The notes: generated by a model not told the origin, from the sequence alone. DNA of 64,000 bases from Microvirga sp. TS319 (GCF_041276405.1 NZ_JBGGGT010000001.1:169501-233500); one strand, 5' to 3'. Positions 43,238 to 51,455 are shown, numbered from the stretch's first letter. Made by a program: numbers and translations.

Positions 43238-44941
43238 ATGACTTCTCCTGCTGTCAAACTCGCCGAGTTTCCTCCTGACCTTTCCGAGGGGCCCCTGGCC
43301 CAAGAGCTCAGGGAAAAAGCTGAATTTATCGCCTTCATGGCCGATGCTGATCTTGGACCCAAACCGATCCGGTGGTTTCAAGGCGGGGAACGAACTGGAT
43401 ACTTCGAGGTCGAGAAGTCTCTGACAGTTCGCGTGGACTCCTCTGGCAGAACCCTGAAAGGATATGTCTCGTACGGCACGCTTGGCCGATCATCCTCGAC
43501 GTCCGCGGCCAGGCAGGAGGCCGAAGCCATTGCGGCAGCACTTGTCGCTTCCGACAGCATCAAGACCATCGTTCGGACCCAGCTTCTCGAAGCAGACCTG
43601 TTCAAGTCCTTGTGCGCCTCGGAGGAGGGAGAGATTGCGTTTCCGGCCGAGCGGGTCGTCTCATTCTCCCAATATAGCTGCGATCCTTGCGCCGGATCGG
43701 GCACCCTGATCTGCGGCGGCTGCAAAGGGAAGGGGAGCGTCTGGTGTTCCAGCTGCAGCGGCGGCACCATCTACTGCGGAACCTGCGCAGGATCGGGACG
43801 GTGTTTCGATGCCGGCAATCGCACCTACTACAATTGTCCGGTATGCATTGGTCGTGGCAGATTGACCTGCAATCATTGCCACGGCACGCAATGGCTTACA
43901 TGCCGCGGCTGCGGTGGCGGCGGAGAGATTCGCTGCAAGAGCTGCGGAGGCCATGGCGGCTTCACGGAGGAGTTCTCGGTCGGCGGCATCACCCGGTTTG
44001 AGACAACCTATAAATCGGTGCCGCTGGAGGATCTCCAAGGGCCCGCTTTCAAAGCCTGGGTCTCGAATGCGTTCCCAGGAGCGAGCGACGAGAGGTCGAA
44101 GGCTCTGCCGAAACCGTACTATAAATCCGATGTAAAGCGGGTCAGCGCCATATCAGGGCAGACGACATCATGCGTGGTAGATCTCCACGGCGAAGTCATG
44201 AGCGCAGTCGTCGAAGGACGGTTCGACGATTGCGAGGTGCTCGGCACCGCGTTGGTCCTAGACAAAATCAGCTTTCGGTTTGCGCCTTACCTAGACAAGA
44301 TCCTGACCGAGAAGGCCAACGAGGCACTGAGGGATGATCCGAATCTCAAGACGATCGCCGAGCGCGTCCAAAATGTCGGATTGCTCGACTTCGTACGCAA
44401 GGAGTTCGCGACCTCCAAAAAATTTGATGAAGCCCTGCTCGGCAGGGCTGTGGAGTTGGCTCACGGCGGCGTTAAAGCTGAAACGCTGAAGCCCTTTGCC
44501 ACAACCTATTCGCAGGTCAAAAAGACCTTCGCCCGCTCTCTTTGGATGAGGTCGTGGAAGACCTTCGCTCTCAGATCGATCCCGCTCGCCGCTCTCTTCA
44601 TATTCCTGAACGTTCCATATCGACTGCACAGTATATTTGACGAGGAATTCACCCTTGGTGAGACCGATGTCGCAGCGTCCATCCTGTTCGGAGTGCTTGC
44701 TGGTATCCCAACTCTTCTAGCGATGCTGTCCATTCGAAAGGGCATTATGGCGGAACTCGGCAAAAAAGCCCAGATGCCGGCCGGCTACAACAGCCTTTAC
44801 TTTATCGCCGCATGGGCGGCGATTTCGGTCGCCACGCTATTCGGATCGTTCTCGCCGATGCTTCAGGGCCCTGATCGAAGCGGCCAGTATCTGTCCAAGG
44901 CAGTCTTCTGGGCTGACGCGGCCCAAACTCCTCTCCCGTAA
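43238..44941 (+). CDS. Membrane protein with eight CxxC DnaJ-type zinc-finger motifs (accessory block gene 4)
   Basis: A 567-residue protein. Residues ~148-238 carry eight CxxC motifs, mostly CxxCxGxG-like (CDPCAGSG, CGGCKGKG, CSSCSGG, CGTCAGSG, CPVCIGRG, CNHCHG, CRGCGGGG, CKSCGGHG), twice the four of a DnaJ zinc domain, enough for up to four zinc ions. There is no J-domain HPD motif. Three hydrophobic helices lie near the C-terminus (about 443-462, 472-493 and 513-530). It is probably inner-membrane anchored with a cytoplasmic zinc module, possibly a chaperone-like or scaffold protein. It starts 83 nt after gene 3. Confidence 0.78.
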   Translation: MTSPAVKLAEFPPDLSEGPLAQELREKAEFIAFMADADLGPKPIRWFQGGERTGYFEVEKSLTVRVDSSGRTLKGYVSYGTLGRSSSTSAARQEAEAIAAALVASDSIKTIVRTQLLEADLFKSLCASEEGEIAFPAERVVSFSQYSCDPCAGSGTLICGGCKGKGSVWCSSCSGGTIYCGTCAGSGRCFDAGNRTYYNCPVCIGRGRLTCNHCHGTQWLTCRGCGGGGEIRCKSCGGHGGFTEEFSVGGITRFETTYKSVPLEDLQGPAFKAWVSNAFPGASDERSKALPKPYYKSDVKRVSAISGQTTSCVVDLHGEVMSAVVEGRFDDCEVLGTALVLDKISFRFAPYLDKILTEKANEALRDDPNLKTIAERVQNVGLLDFVRKEFATSKKFDEALLGRAVELAHGGVKAETLKPFATTYSQVKKTFARSLWMRSWKTFALRSIPLAALFIFLNVPYRLHSIFDEEFTLGETDVAASILFGVLAGIPTLLAMLSIRKGIMAELGKKAQMPAGYNSLYFIAAWAAISVATLFGSFSPMLQGPDRSGQYLSKAVFWADAAQTPLP

Positions 44942-44957
44942 ACTTCCGGCATCGGAC

Positions 44958-46655
44958 ATGTCCACTCTTGGTGATCGGCAGAAAGCTGACCCGGCCGTCC
45001 TGGAGCGGCGCTTCCCGGCATGGCCCTATTTCGTCATGCTCGTCGCCACAGGGCTTTACCTCTCGGTCGAGCTGCCCTTCGGAGCCCTGCTGATCGACGT
45101 TGTCGGGTCGGATGCGACCCAAGACCAGATCATTCGGTTGGAAACGACTGGACGGCTGATCGCAGGAACGGCCTTCGCGCTGGCTCTCATTGGACGGAAG
45201 CTGGTTACCTATATCGAAGCCAAGGTCGGTAAAGCTGCGATAATCGGCAAAATCTGCCTTGTTGCCTTGGTTGCCATCCCAGGCGCTTACTTCGTTCAGA
45301 AAGAGCTTGTCGAAGTTCTTGTCGAATATTCCAGTGCCGCAACGCGACAGGCGGCGGCGAGGGCCGTTCTGCTTCGCCGGGAGATTTTCTCAGGGGACCC
45401 TCGGATTGATGGGGTCAGCATCAGTGCCGAGGCTCTCAACGAACCGGACTGGAAGGCTTTCTCAGCCCTCGCTCCTCTGCTCGGCCTGTACTACCCTAAC
45501 GTCATATCGAAAACGGGCTCGGGCATGAGCACGCTTTTGAGAGGGGAGGTTGGTGATCAGCTTGGAGATCTGCCGACATTCAGGGCAAAAATCTTCGAGC
45601 CGGCGATGGACCAGGTCCGCGGGGCTTACGTCGAATATTTCAACGGCGCTAAGGCTTACCGCGAGGGCCTGGAGAGTTTGCCGGAACAGGCTCAGTCGAT
45701 GTGGGGAAGGTATCTCGAAACTCTCAGATCGCAAGGCTTGAGGTCGCGAAGCCAGATCTCCCGCTATGCGAGCTCCATCCGACAGAGCGTTCGGGACAGT
45801 GGCGTTCCGGTCAGCAAGAATTGGAATCCCTTGGATGAGCAAGGCTTCAGGAACGCTGCGCGTCAGAAAATCAAGAGCTCTCTTGATGCGGCCTACAAGT
45901 CGGCCGTCGAAGAGGCACTCGGTAAGGGGGCTAGCCTCCCGCATACCCTCAACTTCAAGGGCTTCCTGGAGCAATCGGCTGTCCAGGCAAAGATCAGGAG
46001 AGAGCTGTCTCTTCCTCGAAGCGGTCCTGTCATCACGGCTATCATCGAGGATCGGGACCTTGAGGAGCATGTGTACAAGCCCCTCCTGGAAAGCCGGCAC
46101 AAAAAGCTTGCGCAGGAGTATTTGCAGGATACGACTACGTTCGGCGATGGAGGATCCAATGAGGATATCGGCCGCAATGCCATGCGCGCTGTCGTCGTTC
46201 CTCCGATTGCCCTCGCATTTTCCCTGCTCGGCATGACCGTTCACATCTTCAAGTTCGCGAACTACCTGCTGCTCGCAGCTGCAGGGATCGGAGCCTTGAC
46301 GTCACCGAGGCTGGCGTTAATCGGCTCAAGGATCACCCGGTTTGTCGTGCTCGCGTTTCTGGCTGCCGGTATTGCTTGGTGGATCTACCAGCCTCAACGG
46401 GGAGTGACCGCTTCTCCCTTCTACCAGTTCGCAGAAACGGCGCTGGCTTCTGCAGTGCCCATGTTCCCGACCACCGTATTGACCCTTGTCATCGAGTCAC
46501 AGCGGAGCGTGTACGCCGTGAAGCATGGGCTCGGAGAAACGGGTGCATTCCCGATTCTTGCAAGATACGTTCAGCGGGGAGACATGCCGGTCGTTCTCCA
46601 GGCCATCCGGGATCAAATCCCTGGAATTTACCCCAGAAGGAGCAAATCGCTCTAA
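44958..46655 (+). CDS. Hypothetical large membrane protein (accessory block gene 5)
   Basis: A 565-residue protein. Three hydrophobic segments lie in the first 115 residues (PYFVMLVATGLYLSVELPF, LIAGTAFALALIG, GKICLVALVAIPGAYFV). A long, charged, helical middle (about 120-405) follows, with a C-terminal pair of hydrophobic regions (AVVVPPIALAFSLLGMTVHI and FVVLAFLAAGIAWWIYQ). No family was recognised. It starts 17 nt after the zinc-finger gene, so those two are probably co-transcribed. The helical middle could face the periplasm or cytoplasm; topology is not settled. Confidence 0.75.
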   Translation: MSTLGDRQKADPAVLERRFPAWPYFVMLVATGLYLSVELPFGALLIDVVGSDATQDQIIRLETTGRLIAGTAFALALIGRKLVTYIEAKVGKAAIIGKICLVALVAIPGAYFVQKELVEVLVEYSSAATRQAAARAVLLRREIFSGDPRIDGVSISAEALNEPDWKAFSALAPLLGLYYPNVISKTGSGMSTLLRGEVGDQLGDLPTFRAKIFEPAMDQVRGAYVEYFNGAKAYREGLESLPEQAQSMWGRYLETLRSQGLRSRSQISRYASSIRQSVRDSGVPVSKNWNPLDEQGFRNAARQKIKSSLDAAYKSAVEEALGKGASLPHTLNFKGFLEQSAVQAKIRRELSLPRSGPVITAIIEDRDLEEHVYKPLLESRHKKLAQEYLQDTTTFGDGGSNEDIGRNAMRAVVVPPIALAFSLLGMTVHIFKFANYLLLAAAGIGALTSPRLALIGSRITRFVVLAFLAAGIAWWIYQPQRGVTASPFYQFAETALASAVPMFPTTVLTLVIESQRSVYAVKHGLGETGAFPILARYVQRGDMPVVLQAIRDQIPGIYPRRSKSL

Positions 46656-47059
46656 GCCGGAAACTCCACCGCCCGCTCCAAATTTCATTTACGAGTTGCA
46701 AAGTCTTGCAAGGATTGGATCGCTCGGACCGTGCCATGCAGAGTCCGGGTGATACAACGCCGATACAACAACCCCTTTCAACGGCACTCGAATCGCTGCA
46801 TCAATCCGTCCTTGATGATCGTAGTTTGAGAAGGACCGATAGGGACTCTCGTAGCGTCCTTTTCCATAACCCCTACTGCTCGTCTTTGGCGTATATTTGG
46901 TAACCTGTGGGGGAGGGCATGCGGTCTGTTCCTGGGTTTCTGCCGTCTAGAGCATCGTGCGAAGAAGTGGGAACCGGTTCTTCGCGAAAAACGATGCTTC
47001 GCCAAAGAGAAAGAGCAAGCATTCTGATCCCGTTAGAATGCAATTTGCTCTGGGCACGC
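46656..47059. other. Intergenic region after the accessory block
   Basis: About 400 bp with no supported gene. It holds a dispersed repeat (46948-47000) directly before a methyltransferase remnant. The left half looks like ordinary low-complexity intergenic sequence; no terminator with a clear T-tract was found. Confidence 0.5.
46948..47000. repeat. Dispersed palindromic repeat, copy 5
   Basis: TAGAGCATCG at 46948 to ACGATGCTT at 46999, with AAGTGGGAACCGGTTCTTCGC inside. It lies just upstream of the truncated methyltransferase, where the missing N-terminal coding part should be. Confidence 0.82.
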
Positions 47060-47428
47060 AGCGCACCTCATGGACCGTTCGATGCGGCGACATGCCTCCT
47101 GACCTTGCATTTCGTTCCTGCCGAAGAGCGCCTGCGCACCTTGTCGGAGGTCGGCAAGCGCCTGAAGCCCGGTGCACCCTTTGGCGTTGCGCACCACAGT
47201 TCCCCTCAGGAGGAAAAAGCGCTCTGGTTGGGACGCTATGCGGCTTTTGCATCGTTCTCGGGTATTCCTGCCGAGAAGGCTGAGGCCGCGGCCGCCGAGA
47301 TCGGTCACCGGCTGCCGGTGCTCTCGCCTGACCAGGACGAGGCCTTGATGCGCGAGGCCGGCTTCTCGGATGTCAGTCTCATTTGTGCCGGGTTCACCGT
47401 CCGGGGCTGGGTCGCCTGCAGGCGGTGA
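47060..47428 (+). pseudogene. 5'-truncated SAM-dependent methyltransferase remnant
   Basis: About 122 codons match the C-terminal half of a class I methyltransferase: GPFDAATCLLTLHFVPAEER, EVGKRLKPGAPFGVAHHS and PVLSPDQDEALMREAGFSDV through FRGW-like VRGWVACRR. The SAM-binding glycine motif (motif I) and the whole N-terminal half are absent, and the upstream sequence is the repeat at 46948-47000. A start codon upstream would give only unrelated residues, so this is probably a gene fragment. Confidence 0.65.
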
Positions 47429-47605
47429 TCGCAATCCTGCCTTTCGGTGCTCCCGTTATGATCCCTCGCTTGGCGCTCATGATGCCTTGCGTGTGTTCTC
47501 CGGCACAGCCGGACGGCACATGAACGCTTATCGGTGATCATGAGCGCGAACCCGCCTCGCGCCCTCATCCGACATGGCGGAAATCCTGATAGGCGAGTGC
47601 CTACG

Positions 47606-47722
47606 ATGAGCAAGAGCACACGATCCTCTGCATCCTCCCTCAGCCTCACCCCCGCGGAGTGGGGAGCCGTTGCCATTCTCTTGACGTTCCTGGTCCTGTG
47701 GTTTGGCTCAGCCTTCGCCTGA
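47606..47722 (+). CDS. Small single-pass membrane protein (hypothetical)
   Basis: 38 residues: a polar N-terminus (MSKSTRSSASSLSLTPAEWG) followed by one hydrophobic segment, AVAILLTFLVLWFGSAFA. No strong ribosome-binding site was seen, and an in-frame start at 47534 would lengthen it with basic residues. Its size and hydrophobic helix fit a real microprotein, but there is no family evidence. Confidence 0.35.
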   Translation: MSKSTRSSASSLSLTPAEWGAVAILLTFLVLWFGSAFA

Positions 47723-47837
47723 CCCCGCATGATCGGGACGGCTCTCCTCGCAAGGGACGGGCGGCTTGCTAACCATTTCGGAAGAGGTTGAGCCGAGAAT
47801 GGCCGGAGTATCGGCTCTACGGCGAAAGGAACGCGCG

Positions 47838-48311
47838 ATGGTCAAGAACACGATCTGCCTCTGGTACGACAAGGATGCCGAGACGGCTGCCCGCTTCTAC
47901 GCAGAGACCTTTCCTGACAGTGCGGTGCATGCCGTGCACCGTGCGCCCGGTGACTACCCGTCCGGCAAGGAGGGCGACGTCTTGACCGTTGAATTCACGG
48001 TTGCAGGCGTTGCCTGTCTCGGCCTCAACGGGGGGCCCACGTTCAGGCATAGCGAGGCCTTCTCGTTCCAGATCGCCACCGACGATCAGGCCGAGACCGA
48101 CCGCTACTGGGATGCCATCGTCGGCAACGGCGGTCAGGAGAGTGCGTGCGGCTGGTGCAAGGACAAGTGGGGTGTCTCCTGGCAGATCACGCCACGCGTC
48201 CTGACTGAGGCGCTGGCGGCTGGCGGCGATGAAGCCAAACGGGCCTTCGAGGCGATGATGGACATGAGGAAGATCGACGTTGCCGCGATCGAAGCGGCGC
48301 GGCGCGGCTGA
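47838..48311 (+). CDS. PhnB-like VOC family protein
   Basis: A 157-residue protein of the PhnB / 3-demethylubiquinone-methyltransferase-like VOC group. It has the N-terminal ICLWYDKDAETAARFYAETF, the middle FSFQIATDDQAETDRYWDAI and WCKDKWGVSWQITP. The conserved WCKDKWG is typical of this group, which includes glyoxalase-like proteins of unknown substrate. GAAAGGAA precedes the ATG at 47838. Confidence 0.82.
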   Translation: MVKNTICLWYDKDAETAARFYAETFPDSAVHAVHRAPGDYPSGKEGDVLTVEFTVAGVACLGLNGGPTFRHSEAFSFQIATDDQAETDRYWDAIVGNGGQESACGWCKDKWGVSWQITPRVLTEALAAGGDEAKRAFEAMMDMRKIDVAAIEAARRG

Positions 48312-48547
48312 CGCTCCAGCCTGGGGGCGAGCCCTTCCCGCAGGTGGATTGCCGGGCGAGCGGCATTGCGCTTCCTCCCGAGGGCTCGCCGCATCCTCTA
48401 ACGGGGAGGGAATATGCCGCCCTGATCTGCGAGCCGCGCCTGTCCCGTCATCGGATCTCGATGGAGACGCCCTGGCTCATCCGCTTGCTCCTTTCCGAAC
48501 AATGCGGGTAAGTCACCTTCAGAGAGTGCTCAGGGTGGGAGAGAAGG

Positions 48548-48901
48548 GTGACGGCATATCCCCAGGCCAGGCTGCGGATTTACTTCGATGCGCAGACCAT
48601 GCTCGGCCCCGGCAAGGCCGACCTGCTCCAGGGCATCCAGGAGACCGGCTCGATCGCCGCCGCGGGCCGGCGCATGGGGATGAGCTACAAGCGGGCCTGG
48701 ACGCTGGTCGACACCCTCAACCACTATTTCCGCCAGCCGCTCGTGATCTCGGCCGCGGGAGGCAAGGCGGGCGGCGGCGCCAGCCTGACGCCGCTCGGGA
48801 TCGAGGTTCTCGCCCGCTACCGCCACATGCAGGAAGCTACCGAGCGGGCCGTGGCCGAGGATGTCGCGCGCCTGTCCGAACTGATCGCGGTCCAGGCCTG
48901 A
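48548..48901 (+). CDS. ModE-type winged-HTH regulator (DNA-binding domain only)
   Basis: A 117-residue protein with the LysR/ModE-like winged helix: GPGKADLLQGIQETGSIAAA, RRMGMSYKRAWTLVDTLN and GGKAGGGASLTPLG are hallmark positions of ModE N-terminal domains. The C-terminal molbindin (TOBE) domain that senses molybdate in E. coli ModE is absent; a separate molbindin gene at 50566 may supply it. The start is GTG at 48548. It converges on modA, which suggests control of molybdate uptake. Confidence 0.82.
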   Translation: MTAYPQARLRIYFDAQTMLGPGKADLLQGIQETGSIAAAGRRMGMSYKRAWTLVDTLNHYFRQPLVISAAGGKAGGGASLTPLGIEVLARYRHMQEATERAVAEDVARLSELIAVQA

Positions 48902-48904
48902 TGG

Positions 48905-48997
48905 CTAGAGCCGTTTCCCCTTGCGTGGAACCGGCTCCTTTCTTTGGCTCGGCCGCATTTTTGTCGGTGAACCGGATCCACTTCACCGACAATGCTC
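48905..48997. repeat. Diverged dispersed repeat, copy 6
   Basis: It begins CTAGAGCCG, has GTGGAACCGGC inside, and its second half is a perfect hairpin (10-bp arms TGTCGGTGAA at 48962 and complement ending 48991). It ends AATGCTC. It sits in the convergent gap between the ModE-like and modA genes. Confidence 0.65.
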
Positions 48998-49003
48998 AAT
49001 GGA

Positions 49004-49822
49004 TCACGAATTGGGAGCAGGCTTGTTCAGGATGGTGAAGCCCTGCTTCTCGAAGGCGGGCTTGGCTCCGGACGAGCGCAGATGGGCTACGAAGCCCGCC
49101 GCATCGGGATTGATCGAGTCCTTCGTCACGGCGATCGGGTAGATGATCGGCGGGTGGCTGTCCTCCGGGAACGTGCCCACAATGGTGACGTTGGGATCCG
49201 ACGCGGCGTCGGTCTGATACACGATACCGAGCGGCGCCTCGCCGCGGGACACGAGCAGGAGCGCGCCCCGCACGTTGTCCGCCTGGGCGACCTGGTTCTT
49301 CACGCCGTCCCACGCCCCGAGCTTCTCCAGCGCAGCCTTGCCGTATTTGCCCGCCGGCACCGCATCGATGTTGCCCATGGCGAGCTTGCCTGCTCCCAGT
49401 GCGGCCACGAGATCAAGACCCGGCTCGATCGCGATCGGCTTGGCTTCGTTCTTGGGCGCGACGAGCACGATCCTGTTGCCGAGCAGATTCACCCGGGTCT
49501 CAGGCCGGATCAGGTTTTTCTGGGCGAGATAGTCCATCCAGTCGAGATCGGCCGAGACGAAGACATCGGCGGGGGCTCCGGCCTCGATCTGCTTGGCCAG
49601 GGTGTTGCTGGCGGCGTACGAGATCTTCGGGGCGGGCCTGCCGGTCTGCGTCACGAAGCCGGCCGACGCCTCATCGAGGGCGTTCTTCAGGCTGGCGGCT
49701 GCGAAGATGACGAGTTCCTTGTCCTGCGCCTGTGCCGGACCGGCGATCGGCGCGGGGCCAAGCCCCAAGCCAAGAAGCGCCGCCCCGAAGAGCGACAATC
49801 CGAGGCGACGTGTGATCCGCAT
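49004..49822 (-). CDS. modA: Molybdate ABC transporter substrate-binding protein
   Basis: A 272-residue periplasmic protein with signal peptide (MRITRRLGLSLFGAALLGLG, cleavage after AQA near residue 32). It carries the ModA motifs ELVIFAAASLKNALDEA (oxyanion Ser), GAPADVFVSADLDWMD, LLGNRIVLVAPKNE, VPAGKYGKAALEKLG and GIVYQTDAASDPNV. It binds molybdate/tungstate for delivery to ModBC. Neither modB nor modC is in the window, so it is an orphan or depends on distant genes. A candidate Mo-box lies upstream. Confidence 0.92.
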   Translation of the reverse strand: MRITRRLGLSLFGAALLGLGLGPAPIAGPAQAQDKELVIFAAASLKNALDEASAGFVTQTGRPAPKISYAASNTLAKQIEAGAPADVFVSADLDWMDYLAQKNLIRPETRVNLLGNRIVLVAPKNEAKPIAIEPGLDLVAALGAGKLAMGNIDAVPAGKYGKAALEKLGAWDGVKNQVAQADNVRGALLLVSRGEAPLGIVYQTDAASDPNVTIVGTFPEDSHPPIIYPIAVTKDSINPDAAGFVAHLRSSGAKPAFEKQGFTILNKPAPNS

Positions 49823-49840
49823 GATACCAACCTCTCTGAG

Positions 49841-49864
49841 CGTTATGTCTCATTGGCTATAGCG
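49841..49864 (-). promoter_or_regulatory. Candidate Mo-box (ModE-like operator) upstream of modA
   Basis: Imperfect dyad CGTTATGT at 49841-49848 and CTATAGCG at 49857-49864, symmetric in the CGNTAT/ATANCG part, 19-42 nt before the modA start. It resembles the CGTTAT...ATAACG Mo-box of alphaproteobacterial ModE/MopB; assignment is inference. Confidence 0.4.
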
Positions 49865-49917
49865 CGGTTCGCCTGAACATGGCAATGTCAGGCGCTCGTC
49901 CATCCCGAGATTCGTCC

Positions 49918-50334
49918 ATGATGGCCCGTCCTGGTTCTGCTCTCGTCGTCCTTGCACTTCTGGCCAGCCCGTGGGCCAGAGCGCAGGAGCGTATCCTCAC
50001 CGACGCGGCCGGGCGGCGGGTAGAGGTTCCAGCCGAGGTCAGCCGGGTCTTCACGGCAGGGCCGCCTGCGTCGGTCGCTGTCTACATGGTCGCTCCGGAC
50101 AAGCTCGCCCGGTGGGTACGGGCTCCGTCCGTCAAGGAGAAGGCATATCTCGCCGAGCCGTATGCGTCCCTGCCGGAGACCGGCCGGCTGACGAGACGAG
50201 GCAACGCCGCCAATCTCGGGGGCCTGCTGGCCACCAAGCCGGACCTTGTGCTCGACGTCGGCACCGTGGACCCGACCTACGCTTCCCTGGCTGACCGGAC
50301 CCAAGCCCAGACGGGCATTCCTTATCTTGAGTGA
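49918..50334 (+). pseudogene. 3'-truncated metal/siderophore-type ABC binding protein
   Basis: It starts MMARPGSALVVLALLASPWA, a signal peptide, followed by the N-terminal lobe of a PF01497-type periplasmic binding protein (RILTDAAGRRVEVPAEVSRV, GLLATKPDLVLDVGT). The sequence stops at IPYLE, where the linker helix and second lobe (about 200 residues) should follow. The region after it is a dispersed repeat (50380-50535), so the 3' part was probably lost. The N-terminal fragment could still be expressed, but should not bind ligand. Confidence 0.65.
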
Positions 50335-50379
50335 CGCCCATCTGAGTGAGCTCGTGGATGACACCATCGGATCGCCCTG

Positions 50380-50535
50380 GAGCATCGGACGTGAAAAGTA
50401 GATTCCACTTCTGGAATCAATGCGGTGCTCTCTTCTTGGATGAGCGCATCGTTGCGAGCGGGCCCGAAGGGCCACGTTCGTGAAAACCGGGTCCACTTTT
50501 CGCTCCCGCGGCCCGCTGGGTCCGCACGATGCGCT
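50380..50535. repeat. Dispersed palindromic repeat, copy 7 (composite)
   Basis: Module B is GAGCATCGGACGTG at 50380 with AGATTCCACTTCTGG inside. Module A is GAGCGCATCGTTGCGAGCG, with AAAACCGGGTCCACTTTTCGC and CACGATGCGC near 50526-50535. It lies between the truncated binding-protein gene and the molbindin gene. Confidence 0.8.
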
Positions 50536-50565
50536 TGGACCGCCCAAGCCAGAGGACTTAAATCC

Positions 50566-50778
50566 ATGAAACTCAGCGCACGCAACGTCATCAGGGGCAG
50601 GGTGGTCGAGGTCACCAAGGGGCACACGACGGCCCATGTCCGCCTCGAGGTCGCTGACGGCACCATCGTGACCGCCTCGATCACCAACGAGGCGGTCGAC
50701 GAACTCGCACTTCAGGTCGGGCAGCAGGCCTACGCCGTGATCAAGGCCTCCGACGTGATGATCGCCACCGACACGTGA
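50566..50778 (+). CDS. mop: Molbindin (TOBE-domain molybdopterin/molybdate-binding protein)
   Basis: A 70-residue single Mop/TOBE domain: MKLSARNVIRGRVVEVTKGH, AHVRLEVADGTIVTASITNE, AYAVIKASDVMIATD. Such molbindins assemble into hexamers that store or buffer molybdate in the cytoplasm, or act with a ModE-like regulator. AGAGGAC precedes the ATG. With modA and the ModE-like gene it indicates a molybdate-homeostasis locus. Confidence 0.88.
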   Translation: MKLSARNVIRGRVVEVTKGHTTAHVRLEVADGTIVTASITNEAVDELALQVGQQAYAVIKASDVMIATDT

Positions 50779-50805
50779 GCGGAGCGGCCATGGTTAGGGA
50801 AAAAT

Positions 50806-51168
50806 GAGATCGGGGCATCGGAAGTCGCAGTCGAGTTGCCGACATCTGCCGATGCCGAGGTGATGTTCATCGGGCGGATCCGCACGCCATGGACCTCGCG
50901 CCTCGAATGCCCGCGTCAGGGCGGCCTCGATGGCCCGGTCTGCCGGATCGAACTCTTCGAGCCGTGAGCGGCAGGACTGTCCGGAATCGACGCGTACAAG
51001 CGTCTGGAGGTGCTTTATTGGCTGGACCGGTCGCGGTGCGACATTGTCCTTCAGAGCCCTCGCAACGACGGCACGACGCGTGGCGTGTTCTCGCTGCGAT
51101 CTCCGGTCAGGCCCAACCCGATCGGGACCTCGATCGTCGAACTAGCAAGGATCGAGGGCGCGACATTG
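50806..51168 (+). pseudogene. trmO-type tRNA methyltransferase gene with nonsense codon and lost 3' end
   Basis: The frame reads IGRIRTPWTSRLECPRQGG, a typical start of the TrmO/TsaA (YaeB) family that methylates the N6 of threonylcarbamoyladenosine-37 in tRNA. A TGA at 50965-50967 interrupts FEP[stop][12 protein letters not shown], where other members have an aromatic residue. The same frame continues with [10 protein letters not shown] and [16 protein letters not shown]. The C-terminal third is cut off by the palindrome at 51169. There is no clear start codon. It is inactive unless the TGA is read through. Confidence 0.78.
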
Positions 51169-51219
51169 CTAGAGCATCGGACCCGCAAGCGGAATCCACT
51201 TGCGGGTCCGATGCTCTAG
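51169..51219. repeat. Perfect 21-bp-arm palindrome, dispersed repeat copy 8
   Basis: Arms at 51169-51189 and 51199-51219 are exact complements, starting and ending CTAG and containing GAGCATCGG / CCGATGCTC; the loop is 9 nt. It replaces the 3' end of the trmO gene. Confidence 0.88.
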
Positions 51220-51377
51220 CCCCGAAGCAGATCGGCGACGATCAGATCGGGGCACCGTGAGACGGCAGATCCGTGGAGGCATGGTCCTGCATTGGGGCTG
51301 CCGGTTTCCGCCTTCATGATCGGGCGCTCGTCGTCCGTTCCGAAGCCAGCTGCTCCAACAGGAACGACGGCACCTTA

Positions 51378-51395
51378 ACAATAATTCATTATTGT
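51378..51395. promoter_or_regulatory. Perfect palindrome ACAATAAT-TC-ATTATTGT
   Basis: 18-bp inverted repeat with 8-bp perfect arms and a 2-nt centre in the AT-rich region upstream of the lyase remnant. A candidate regulator-binding site; the regulator is unknown. Confidence 0.5.
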
Positions 51396-51455
51396 CACGA
51401 TTTCGCCCCATTCTGTATGGAAAAGGACTTCAGCGTCTTCTTGAGTAGTGACATT

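Noticed and set aside
39759..46655. Accessory block as a prophage or integrative element
   Set aside because: No integrase, recombinase, structural phage gene, tRNA site or attachment repeat was seen.
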